Assembly: GCF_029835735.1 (NCBI RefSeq)
Contig: NZ_JAOEAL010000001.1
Span: 1,860,001 to 1,924,000, forward strand
Length of the DNA stretch: 64,000 nt
Reading direction: 5' to 3'
Source of the DNA: Shewanella sp. GD04112
GTDB taxonomy: Bacteria > Pseudomonadota > Gammaproteobacteria > Enterobacterales > Shewanellaceae
Positions 27,600 to 38,962 of this stretch are shown one piece after another (the first letter of the stretch is position 1; each line of letters opens with the position of its first letter). Both the position numbers and the translations under genes were made by a program. The notes below the pieces were generated by a model, which saw only the letters and a program-made list of their open reading frames with translations, was not told the origin of the DNA and searched no databases.

Positions 27600-27665
27600 G
27601 GGTCTGTAGCTCAGCTGGTTAGCACCCCAATCCCTTCATAAAGAGTAGGGTGAGGTCGGTGGTTC
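27600..27665 (+). pseudogene. Broken tRNA-Ile copy in the 16S-23S spacer
   Basis: The first 23 bases (acceptor 5' strand and D arm) equal the intact tRNA-Ile that begins 92 bp downstream, and a 29-bp direct repeat (27594-27622 and 27686-27714) covers this part. After that, four bases (AGCG) are lost, and the anticodon TGATA is replaced by an 18-nt insert with CCCTTCATAAA (AATC...GAGT). The variable region and first half of the T arm return (AGGGTGAGGTCGG...GGTTC), then homology ends with no acceptor 3' strand and no CCA. It cannot fold as a tRNA-Ile. Confidence 0.85.
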
Positions 27666-27691
27666 TAGATGAACATAGATTTATCAAAGAT

Positions 27692-27768
<77 letters not shown>

Positions 27769-27905
27769 ATCCTTCCTTCTCAGCGTTGGAAAGTGACTCG
27801 TTTAGTGAACTAAACGTCGCCACTGTCCGCCTTGATAAGAAATGATTGGCAAACCAATCCTTTAAGAGGTTTGGAACATCTTATTTACTCGCACTGCATG
27901 TAAAT

Positions 27906-27981
27906 GGGGCTATAGCTCAGCTGGGAGAGCGCCTGCCTTGCACGCAGGAGGTCTGCGGTTCGATCCCGCATAGCTCCACCA
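27906..27981 (+). tRNA. alaT: tRNA-Ala (anticodon TGC)
   Basis: A complete 76-nt gene with encoded CCA, almost identical to E. coli spacer tRNA-Ala. The anticodon stem-loop is CTGCC-TTGCACG-CAGG... with TGC. Confidence 0.97.
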
Positions 27982-28046
27982 CTTACTGCAATCTGGTTAG
28001 AGATGCCAAAGATAAACTGAAAAATTATCTTTGGCTTTTTTAAGCC

Positions 28047-28059
28047 CGCTCTTTAACAA
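28047..28059 (+). promoter_or_regulatory. Second boxA, in the spacer before 23S
   Basis: CGCTCTTTAACAA repeats the leader boxA just upstream of 23S, as in other gammaproteobacterial rrn operons. Confidence 0.8.
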
Positions 28060-28249
28060 TTTGGAAAGCTGATAGTAATTAATGCAATGATGTCTGTCGT
28101 TGTGTTAATACGAAAAAATTGAGTTCTTAAAACACTTTTTAAGTGTCTTGAATATTCAAGTCTAAGGCGAGTCCATCTTCTTGGTCGAAGATGAGACAAG
28201 TAAAACCAGCTGGTCGCAACAATTCAAGTGAAACTCATTTGGGTTGTAT

Positions 28250-31142
<2,893 letters not shown>

Positions 31143-31313
31143 ACAACCCAGATGGGTTTTACTCAGTAATCCTTAGACGAATACAAACACTTAAGAAGTG
31201 CAACTCAATCCAGCTTCCCGAATTACTGGAATAAGAATTTATCAACTACATCCCTGTAGTTGACCCTAAGGGGCCGCGCTAAAGCGCGTTAAAAATTGTT
31301 CCAGACAATTTTT

Positions 31314-31433
31314 TGCTTGGTGACAATAGCATTGTGGTCCCACCTGATCCCATCCCGAACTCAGAAGTGAAACGCAATCGCGCCGATGGTAGTGTGGGGT
31401 CTCCCCATGTGAGAGTAGGTCATCGCCAAGCAT
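31314..31433 (+). rRNA. rrf: 5S ribosomal RNA
   Basis: A 120-nt gene starting TGCTTGGTGAC and ending GCCAAGCAT, with the conserved core CCGAACTCAGAAGTGAAACG. The ends pair as expected. Confidence 0.97.
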
Positions 31434-31452
31434 CCAAATAAACAAAAAAGCC

Positions 31453-31484
31453 CTAGCCTAAACTGCTAGGGCTTTTGTGTTTAT
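31453..31484 (+). terminator. rrn operon terminator 1
   Basis: AGCCCTAGC pairs with GCTAGGGCT around CTAAACT and is followed by TTTGTGTTT, about 20 bp after 5S. Confidence 0.85.
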
Positions 31485-31608
31485 ACGCTCCGCGAAAAGC
31501 TACCCTCTATGTCGCCCCGCCGCTAAGCGGGCTCCCCAGCTACGAAGACAAGCTTCTTCGCGTTCAATCCTGGCTAAATACTGCGTATTTATAGCGCTAT
31601 GATTTCAC

Positions 31609-31637
31609 CCCCATGTGAGAGTAGGTCATCGCCAAGC
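31609..31637 (+). pseudogene. Relic of the 3' end of a second 5S rRNA gene
   Basis: These 29 bases are identical to the 3' part of 5S (from CCCCATGTGAGAG to GCCAAGC), but no 5' part precedes them. Another terminator follows, so it looks like the end of a former second 5S-terminator unit. The rest of 31434-31869 holds only terminators; no gene is seen. Confidence 0.85.
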
Positions 31638-31652
31638 GCCTAATTAAACGAT

Positions 31653-31683
31653 AAAGCCAGCTGAATAAGCTGGCTTTTTTGTT
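31653..31683 (+). terminator. rrn operon terminator 2, after the 5S relic
   Basis: AAGCCAGCT pairs with AGCTGGCTT around GAATA, followed by a T-run. Confidence 0.85.
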
Positions 31684-31786
31684 TTCGCACTTTCAATTTC
31701 CACCTGTTAACTCTTTATATTCTCACTTCATTCACGGTTCAGCTTGGTTTTCCCCTAACCATTTAGGGAAATAATATCAGGCCAAT

Positions 31787-31810
31787 AAAAAGAGCAACCT
31801 AGGTTGCTCT
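31787..31810 (-). terminator. Terminator of the DUF2057 gene
   Basis: AGAGCAACCTAGGTTGCTCT is a perfect 20-bp palindrome. On the minus strand it is followed by TTTTTATT, so it terminates the leftward gene ending at 31870. Confidence 0.75.
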
Positions 31811-31869
31811 ATTTTGTATGGGGTAGCGTGTCTTGCTCACTTGTTACTGCAAAAAACTAAAGAATACGC

Positions 31870-32574
31870 TTATTGCCCGTTAATTTTCGCCTTGAATTTT
31901 GCTTTGGTGGCGTCATCGGCGAGGTGATACCAATAATCCAGCATATGGCTGATTTCGGTTTGAGTCGGCGATTCAGGCGCTGCGCCTTGTGTTATTGCAG
32001 CTGTTGATGCGGCAGTACTGATGGTTACGGCTGTTGATGGTGCTGAAGTGGTAGCTGGCAGCGTTGGTGCACTCGTTGCTGCTGATACTTGAGGCGCAGC
32101 AAACCTTATCGAGGCGGGATGCTGGCCTTGATTGTATTGAAAGATTTCCTGCTCGAAGTTTCGGCCTATCTGAAGCCCGTTTTTCACTAATCTGTCTTGG
32201 TCAAAGCTAATCGCTTGATTGTGCTTATCTAACAGCGTGATTGACGGTGACTCATCGAACTGCTTTGCGGCTTTAGCCGAGTCGATATTGGGCAGTTTGA
32301 GCTGTAATGCTTGGTCGGTTTCATTAAAGCGGATGATCAGTACGTCCGATTGGTAGCGTACCGAATTAGCCTGTTTGCGGTACTGGGCATTGTAGCGAAA
32401 TGCGATTTGGTTCAATCCATCACTCAGCGTGACTGGCGAGGTGCTTAATGGCTTTTGTCCATTCACGGTTAACAGCTCGACATCACTCGGTAGCTGCAGG
32501 AGAACTTCGGCACTAACGGGTTGCAGGCTGGCAAGCAGTATGGCGGATGCGCACAGGATAGAGGGGGATTTCAT
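31870..32574 (-). CDS. DUF2057 (YccT-like) exported protein
   Basis: A 234-aa precursor with a signal peptide (ILCASAILLASLQPVSA) and a DUF2057 core (about 22-160; VLLQLPSDVELLTVNGQ and DGLNQIAFRYNAQYR). A low-complexity Ala/Ser/Thr/Pro linker (about 165-205) leads to a short helical tail (MLDYWYHLADDATKAKFKAK). The function of the family is unknown. The ATG at 32574 is chosen because it follows AAGAGAAAG and starts the signal peptide. The linker and tail go beyond the usual family core. Confidence 0.8.
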   Translation of the reverse strand: MKSPSILCASAILLASLQPVSAEVLLQLPSDVELLTVNGQKPLSTSPVTLSDGLNQIAFRYNAQYRKQANSVRYQSDVLIIRFNETDQALQLKLPNIDSAKAAKQFDESPSITLLDKHNQAISFDQDRLVKNGLQIGRNFEQEIFQYNQGQHPASIRFAAPQVSAATSAPTLPATTSAPSTAVTISTAASTAAITQGAAPESPTQTEISHMLDYWYHLADDATKAKFKAKINGQ

Positions 32575-32711
32575 AGGCTTTCTCTTGGTTGATATCACGC
32601 ACTAATGATAAGTGAGATGGCCGTTAACACAAAGTGGAGAGCTAAGCCGATGATCACAAAGGACACCCAAAGCACTATACATTCATCGATATTTGGTTGG
32701 GATCTAGAATA

Positions 32712-32740
32712 AAGAAAAGGCTCACTGGGAGCCTTTTCTT
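32712..32740 (-). terminator. Terminator downstream of the cpdB pseudogene
   Basis: AAGAAAAGGCTC and GAGCCTTTTCTT form a perfect 12-bp stem with a 5-nt loop, 60 bp after the end of the broken cpdB-type gene. Confidence 0.8.
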
Positions 32741-32800
32741 GTCTAAGTACGAGACTGAGTTTAGCCTGATATGAGCTTAACCTAAGCGTAATAACGCAAA

Positions 32801-34858
32801 TTACTTCGCTTTATCTTGGCTTAGGTTGATGCGGTAAACGGCAAAACCGAGTTCATCTTTACTAATCTTGGTCATTTCGCGTTGTTTATTGGCTTCGATA
32901 AAGGCAGCGGCTTTATCGCTATCTTGGGTCTGGAAGCGAATATCTAACGCAACATTGGTGCTGATGGTTTTGAAATCCCAGTTGTAGTCAGCACTTGGGT
33001 TGACCATGCCATCATACTTGCCTGTGGTTTCGTTGAACTGAGATTGCGCCGTGATGTAGGCCGCTAAGGCTTCACGGTTAGTATCTGGCAGTTCGAGTAC
33101 CACATGATCACTGCCTGTACCTGCAAACTTGCCACCAAAGGCGCGGTAGTTATTTGAGGCCACGATAAATTCTTTGGCCGCAAACTCTTCGCCAGTAAAG
33201 ACTTTACCGTTAGCATCTGTATAGCTTAAATCGACGATACGGTTAGCATTGGCATTGACGACGGCACAGTCGCGGTCGAACTTGCTTGGTTGAGTGACAT
33301 CAATCTTGTAGGTCAAGCCATCGAGCACGTCGAAGTTATAGGTTGGGTGACCATCCCAGTTGATTAATTCCTGCGGCGTGGTTTTGGTTGGATCGATTTG
33401 ATTGAATTGGTTAGCCGAACACTCCAGCCAATCTTTCAGTTCAGCACCCGTCGCTTTGACCGCCACCATAGTGTTGGGGTAGAGGTAAAGATCGGCGGCG
33501 TTTTTAAAGGTCAATGCGCCTTTATCGACTTGTACATATTGGTCTGCATCGCTGGTTGTACCGTGGCGACCACCGGCTTTGAATGGTGCAGAAGCCGATA
33601 AAACAGGTAGATCTTTTAATGCCTCGGGGAGTTTTGCTTTAACGTTAGCAATTTGCGCGTCAGAAACGATTTGTACGGTTGGATCGTCCTGCACTAAGGT
33701 CAAGAAGCTATACATATCGGCGGCAGCAACCCCAATTGGCTCGTCCACGAAGGCAAGCGTGCCTTGGTGCTCGGCGGCGACAGCATCATGGATGGCGGCG
33801 TCGGCTTCGACTAATGGTGTTTTAGTTGCACCATCATAGATAGGACGTGCCTTAGTGGTGGCACTGATTACAGACCACTTACCGTCTTTACGCTCGAGTT
33901 TAAAGTCGACCACACCTAAGTTGTCACCCCAGCGTCCAGGCATGACGGCTGGTACACCATTTAACAGACCTTTAGTCACGTCTGTGTTAGGTAAGTCGGC
34001 ATATTTGGCATCGGGGAAAATAGAGTGGCTGTGACCAAAGAGGATGGCATTAATACCGTCGACATAGGTCAAGGCATAGGTTGCGTTCTCTGCCATAGGA
34101 TCGCCAGGATTTTCGGTCGAACCAATACCAGAGTGTGGAATTGCGATAATCAAATCAGCGCCTTTTGCTTTCATTTCAGGCACATATTTCTTAGCAGTCG
34201 CCACAATATCTTCAACCGTTACTTTGCCGGTCAGATTTTGTTTATCCCACAATAAGATTTGTGGTGGCACAAAACCAATATAACCAATCTTAATGGTTTG
34301 GTTATTTCCTTCGCTATCGACGATTTGTTTTTCTTTAATGATATATGGGGTGAATAAATGTTCACCTTTTTTCACATCATTCCAGCAACCATTATCGTCG
34401 GCACAATAGACGTTGGCGTTAATATAAGGGAATTCTGCACCATGAAGTGATTTATTTAAAAAATCTAAACCATAGTTAAATTCGTGGTTACCGATATTAC
34501 CTACTTCGTAATCTAATAGATTCATCGCTTTATAGGCGGGGTGAACATCGCCCATTTGCAGGCCGACTTTAGCCATATAGTCACCCATAGGACTACCTTG
34601 AAGCAGGTCGCCGTTATCTACGAGTACACTGTTTTAGGCCTCTTTACGGGCGGCATGGATAAGGCTTGCGGTACGTGCCAGACCAATTGTTGGGTCTTCT
34701 TTACCACTGTAGTAGTTGAAATCCATGATATTTGTGTGCAGATCCGTGGTTTCTAATACACGTAAATCCGCTTGAACGATTTGCTCATCATCCGAGCCAC
34801 AGGCGCTTACGCCTAGGGCAGCAGTGATCATCACTGCGAGTAGTTTTTTATTTAACAT
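32801..34858 (-). pseudogene. cpdB: 2',3'-cyclic-nucleotide phosphodiesterase / 5'-nucleotidase (CpdB type), broken by in-frame TAA
   Basis: This frame would encode a 685-residue periplasmic lipoprotein (signal MLNKKLLAVMITAALG, lipobox VSAC), but codon 75 is TAA at 34634-34636. The downstream part is in the same frame and continues the protein without a gap: ...HAARKEA, stop, NSVLVDNGDLLQGS.... Metallophosphatase motifs remain on both sides: DLH before the stop, GDLLQ and GNHEF after it. The C-terminal 5'-nucleotidase domain is intact. Restart at the ATG at 34588 would lose the signal peptide, DLH and GD, so no exported enzyme is expected. A single base change (for example AAA Lys to TAA) explains it. 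A sequencing error is possible. Confidence 0.88.
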
Positions 34859-34892
34859 CGTTTTCTCTATTTATATTTATTTGACCCTAATA

Positions 34893-34912
34893 CATGTTCT
34901 TTTGAGAACATG
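34893..34912. promoter_or_regulatory. Perfect inverted repeat upstream of the cpdB-type gene
   Basis: CATGTTCT-TTTG-AGAACATG, arms of eight bases, lies 35 bp before the start codon. It is either an operator or a 5' UTR hairpin. Confidence 0.45.
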
Positions 34913-35549
34913 CCCATCATCCTGTTAATTCATAACGAAAGAACCGTTAGGTTGTCGCGTCATTTAGTTAACGGACGGGGATTATAAAGAGATTTGATGA
35001 TCTGAATGTGACATTAATTGGATAAAAGCTGTTTCAAATTGTGACTAGGCGCCTGATTGATTAATTTGTGCACCATGGCTGCGGTATTTTTATTCATCGA
35101 CTGGTTAATTCGATGTTGCCAGCTATTTATTAAGAATAATTAATATTTGTTAGCTGATTGAATTTCGCCTGTGCTGATATTCGATGAGCCTTTGAGATAA
35201 TGTTGACGATTTTTATGAAGTGTTTTCACCTAAGTTTTTATTTATAAAATAAATTCTATCATTTAAAACCTTGATTGTTTCTGCGCCTTACCTATGGCTG
35301 CTCGTCGCTCAATCGCAGACAAAATGCCCTTGATTGCGTAGTTTGACGGCCGTCACACATAAAGAGATACAAATTCCCCTCGATCCTTGGCTTCGAAAAC
35401 TTGGCCGAAGGTCGCTTAACTTGCTAAGGTTGTGCGTCGAAAACGGGCGCCCAAAGCATGCGTCAGTTGGAAGAGAAGCCAAAATCCGTTACTCGCACCT
35501 TTCACTTACAAAATATAAAGACAGGGCAGTAACACTCTAGGGAGTTCCT
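34913..35549. other. Long gene-free region upstream of the M3 peptidase gene
   Basis: About 640 bp without a supported gene, A/T-rich up to about 35280. A perfect 12-bp palindrome, TGACGGCCGTCA, lies at 35344-35355, about 195 bp before the peptidase start, and could be an operator. GGGAG at 35540-35544 is the ribosome binding site of the peptidase gene. Confidence 0.4.
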
Positions 35550-37697
35550 ATGCGTAAGTCTGTTATTACTACTGCCGTGGCCGCGGCATTGTTATTGGGC
35601 GCTTGCTCAGAAAAACCAGCAGCCAACACCGAGGCCGCCAACGCGGTCGCGACGCAAGCTGCTGCATCGACTCAAGCTGATGCAACCAATGTGTTATTGA
35701 GTAAGAGTCCACTGCAGGATCAAGCTCCACAGTTTAATCTGATCAAGAGTTCGGATTATGCTCCCGCGTTTGCGCAGGGCATAAAAGAGCATGAGGCTGA
35801 AATTGCCGCCATTATTGCCAATAAACAGGCGCCAACCTTCGAGAATACGATTTTAGCCATGGAAACCTCGGGTGAGTTGTTAACTCGAGTGTCACGCACC
35901 TTCTTCAATCTGGCGGGGTTAATCTCCGACGATGATTTTCAAAAAACCGAGGCGGATTTAGCGCCTAAGCTGTCGGCTCACCGCGATAACATCTACTTAG
36001 ATCCAAGTTTATTTGCCCGTGTTGAAACCGTATATCAGCAACGTGCCGGGTTAAATGCCGAAGATAAGCGCTTGGTCGAGTTTTATTACGAGCAGTTTGT
36101 ACGTGCTGGGGCCAAATTATCCGATGCCGATAAAGCCAAAATGCGCGACTTTAACGCTGAGTTAGCGACCCTTGCGACTGAGTTTTCTCAAAACAGCTTA
36201 AAGTCATTTAAAGACGATGTGATTGTTGTGACCGACAAAGCACTACTGGACGGTTTATCTGACAGCGAAATCGCGACCTTAGCGGCCGCAGCGCAGGCAG
36301 CGGGTAAAACGGGTTACCTGATTACCTTAGTGAACACCACTCGTCAGCCTATCTTGGCCAGTTTAAACAACCGCGAACTGCGCCAAAAAGTGTGGGAAAC
36401 CTCGGCTCACCGCGCCGTTGCGAGCAATGGCCCTTTAATCGTGAAGATGGCGCAGCTGCGCGCCAAGAAAGCCAATTTACTCGGCTTTGATACTTGGGCT
36501 GCCTACGCCGTGGCAGACCAAATGGCTAAAACGCCAAGCGCCGTGTATGAAATTTTAGATGACTTGGCGCCTAAGGCGTTGGCTCACGCTAAGGCCGATG
36601 CGGCGGATATCCAAGCTGAAATCAAAAAGGCCGGCGGTAATTTTGAATTACAACCTTGGGATTGGGCTTATTACGCCGAGAAAGTGCGTCAGCAAAAATA
36701 CGCCCTCGATGAGAGCAGCATCAAACCCTACTTTGAGTTTAACTCTGTGCTGAAGGATGGTTTGTTCTTCGCGATGCACAAACTCTACGGCATCAGCGTT
36801 AAACCGCGCACCGATTTACCAGTATGGAATAGCGATGTCCTCGCCTTTGAGGTTTTCGATAAAGACAACAGCTCTATTGGTCTGTTCTATCTTGACCCTT
36901 ATGCCCGTGAAGGTAAGGGCGGCGGCGCTTGGATGGATGAGTTTGTCACTCAAAGCGGCCTGCTAGGCACTAAGCCTGTGGTGTATAACGCACTGAATAT
37001 CCCGAAACCTGCCGACGGTCCAACCTTGATGACCTTCGATGAAGTGACCACTATGTTCCATGAATTTGGTCATGCGGTGCACGGTTTATTCTCCAAGGTG
37101 AAATACCCGAGTGTGGCAGGTACCTCTACAGCGCGCGATTTTGTGGAGTTTCCGTCTCAAGTTAACGAAGATTGGAACATTGACCCTGCGGTCATTGCCA
37201 ATTACGCCAAGCACTACCAAACCGGTGAGCCTATTCCTAAAGCCTTACTCGATAAAATCTTAGCCTCGAATAAATTTGGTCAAGGTTTTGATACTGTTGA
37301 GTATTTAGCGGCTACATTACTGGATATGGAATGGCACTCGATTGCTGCCGACACCCAAATCAAGGATGTGGAACAGTTTGAGCATCAAGTGTTAGCCAAA
37401 CACGGCCTCGATTTCGCGCCAATTCCACCCCGTTATAAGTCGAGCTATTTTAGCCATGCCTTCTCGGGTGGCTATTCTGCCGGTTATTACGCCTACCTGT
37501 GGACGGAAGTGTTTGCCGCCGATGCCTTTGCCTATATGGGCCAACATGGTGGTTTAAAAGCTGAAAACGGCGATAAGTTCCGTGATGCGGTATTGTCTAA
37601 AGGCAACAGTGAAGATCTGATGCAGGACTACATCCACTTTACCGGTCAAAAACCCACGACCGATGCCTTATTAAAGCGCCGTGGTTTAGTCGATTAA
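35550..37697 (+). CDS. dcp: M3 family peptidyl-dipeptidase (Dcp-like) lipoprotein
   Basis: A 715-aa zinc metallopeptidase. The signal peptide ends in the lipobox LLGAC (Cys19), so it is probably a lipoprotein; a low-complexity Ala/Thr linker follows. The zinc motif is HEFGH (504-508, in TMFHEFGHAVHGLF), with the third ligand expected about 25 residues on in EFPSQVNEDW. Further conserved parts are FYLDPYAREGKGGGAWM and SHAFSGGYSAGYYAYLWTEV. It removes dipeptides from peptide C-termini. E. coli Dcp lacks this lipoprotein signal. Confidence 0.93.
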   Translation: MRKSVITTAVAAALLLGACSEKPAANTEAANAVATQAAASTQADATNVLLSKSPLQDQAPQFNLIKSSDYAPAFAQGIKEHEAEIAAIIANKQAPTFENTILAMETSGELLTRVSRTFFNLAGLISDDDFQKTEADLAPKLSAHRDNIYLDPSLFARVETVYQQRAGLNAEDKRLVEFYYEQFVRAGAKLSDADKAKMRDFNAELATLATEFSQNSLKSFKDDVIVVTDKALLDGLSDSEIATLAAAAQAAGKTGYLITLVNTTRQPILASLNNRELRQKVWETSAHRAVASNGPLIVKMAQLRAKKANLLGFDTWAAYAVADQMAKTPSAVYEILDDLAPKALAHAKADAADIQAEIKKAGGNFELQPWDWAYYAEKVRQQKYALDESSIKPYFEFNSVLKDGLFFAMHKLYGISVKPRTDLPVWNSDVLAFEVFDKDNSSIGLFYLDPYAREGKGGGAWMDEFVTQSGLLGTKPVVYNALNIPKPADGPTLMTFDEVTTMFHEFGHAVHGLFSKVKYPSVAGTSTARDFVEFPSQVNEDWNIDPAVIANYAKHYQTGEPIPKALLDKILASNKFGQGFDTVEYLAATLLDMEWHSIAADTQIKDVEQFEHQVLAKHGLDFAPIPPRYKSSYFSHAFSGGYSAGYYAYLWTEVFAADAFAYMGQHGGLKAENGDKFRDAVLSKGNSEDLMQDYIHFTGQKPTTDALLKRRGLVD

Positions 37698-37720
37698 ACG
37701 ATTCATTGTAAAAAGGGCCA

Positions 37721-37755
37721 AAGGCTTGGTAGGGCAACCTATCAAGCCTTTTTTT
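37721..37755 (+). terminator. Rho-independent terminator after dcp
   Basis: AAGGCTTGGTAGG pairs with CCTATCAAGCCTT (one G-T pair), followed by seven T. Confidence 0.85.
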
Positions 37756-37922
37756 ACGCTATTGTTTTTCGATAATCTTTACTCTAAAATCCCGCCAAAT
37801 TTGACTGTGGGATAGCTTCTTTATCCCGTATCGACGCCCCTCGAAAATCAGGCTCAGTTCCCCCTCCTTTGAGCCCTTGAGTACAGCTAAAGCGTAGCCT
37901 TTTATTATTGGATGTAGCATTA

Positions 37923-38546
37923 ATGGTTTCGCAATTAAGTGAAGCAGTGGTGGATGTGATCGCTGACGCCTTGGTAGACAAAGGCTATATTTTTTTACCC
38001 GAGTTAATTCCTCACCCCATTAGCCAAGTATTATTGGAAAAAATCCAAGCAACAGAAATACATGAGCTCAAAGCAGCCTCGATTGGACGTGGCGCTGAGC
38101 AGCAGCTCAATCCCGATATCCGCCGCGATAGGATCCAGTGGCTTGAGGAGCAGAGTGAGCCTGATAGCCTCTATCTAGACTTGATGACGCAGTTAAAGGA
38201 TGGCTTAAATCGTCGATTATTTATGGGGTTATTCGACTACGAAAGCCATTATGCCGTGTATCAACCCGGCGCCTTTTATAAGAAGCATGTGGATGCGCTA
38301 AAAGGCAGTCAAAACCGTATCTTAACCACGGTTTTTTTCTTAAATCCCGATTGGACGCCTGCAGATTGCGGCGAGCTGATTATTTACGATGAAACCGATA
38401 ATGAGATTGAACGCATCGCGCCTAAAATGGGCCACTTTGTGATTTTCTTAAGCGAGCGCTTCCCCCACGAGGTGAGTAGAACCTTAGCCCAGCGCAACAG
38501 TATTGCTGGTTGGTTTAGGGTGAGTAATAGCGTGCACGGGTTTTAA
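37923..38546 (+). CDS. 2-oxoglutarate/Fe(II)-dependent oxygenase
   Basis: A 207-aa prolyl-hydroxylase-type protein. Iron ligands are H122 and D124 (FYKKHVDALKG) and H182 (RFPHEVSRT); the 2-oxoglutarate-binding basic residue is probably R199 (GWFRV). The core KGSQNRILTTVFFLNPDW is typical of bacterial SM-20/P4H-type enzymes. The target is unknown. I chose the ATG at 37923; an in-frame TTG at 37908 would add five residues. Confidence 0.88.
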   Translation: MVSQLSEAVVDVIADALVDKGYIFLPELIPHPISQVLLEKIQATEIHELKAASIGRGAEQQLNPDIRRDRIQWLEEQSEPDSLYLDLMTQLKDGLNRRLFMGLFDYESHYAVYQPGAFYKKHVDALKGSQNRILTTVFFLNPDWTPADCGELIIYDETDNEIERIAPKMGHFVIFLSERFPHEVSRTLAQRNSIAGWFRVSNSVHGF

Positions 38547-38598
38547 TGATTGGGCCGTAAAGGCTTGATGCTGCTGAAATGCTTAATATGATTTCAAG

Positions 38599-38632
38599 GC
38601 GCAGTGTTTTTAAGTAAACACTGCGCTTTTTT
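38599..38632. terminator. Strong hairpin terminator after the oxygenase gene
   Basis: GCGCAGTGTTT pairs with AAACACTGCGC around a 6-nt loop, with six T following. It sits between the oxygenase gene and the remnant described next. Confidence 0.85.
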
Positions 38633-38638
38633 GATCTT

Positions 38639-38710
38639 AATGGGCTGGGTTATCGACATCCGCCCAATCGATGCCTAAGTCGCTCTCTTTTGCTAGTTTG
38701 CGCTGACGCT
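38639..38710 (-). pseudogene. Possible C-terminal remnant of a lost minus-strand gene
   Basis: About 23 codons read RQRKLAKESDLG followed by IDWADVDNPAH and TAA. The composition looks like a true protein C-terminus, but a TAG lies just upstream in frame. The next 250 bp to the GNAT gene hold no gene I would defend. A terminator between convergent ends fits a former gene here. This is weak evidence from composition and position only. Confidence 0.3.
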
Positions 38711-38962
38711 AGGCTAAAAGGGGGCATCACTATCCGAACTCTTTCGAGCCCTGCGTTATTTAGCGGTATCAGAACTAGCCTCATTCGATTCATTAACATG
38801 TCATTTTCTAAGGCGAAGCTTAAGGAAATCTTAGCGTCAGCACCTAGAATGAAATTATCAAATCACATTGAAAATAGAGGTTTTTTTATTTTAGATTAAT
38901 GTTAGGCTAGTAAAAAATGTGCGCAAGGACACACTTTTTAGTCAGCTAATGGAGGCGATACT

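Noticed and set aside
27846..28043. 65-codon frame across tRNA-Ala
   Set aside because: A false frame produced by the tRNA (GAIAQLGERLPCTQEVCGSI pattern); no ribosome binding site.
34588..34858. Recoding (stop read-through) of the cpdB-type TAA
   Set aside because: TAA is not used for selenocysteine or pyrrolysine, and no stimulating structure or repeat was seen; nonsense mutation is simpler.
35334..35540. 68-codon frame upstream of dcp
   Set aside because: No ribosome binding site, atypical composition, lies in a probable promoter region.
38690..38899. 69-codon plus-strand frame before the GNAT gene
   Set aside because: No good start context and overlaps the probable gene scar; could be noise.
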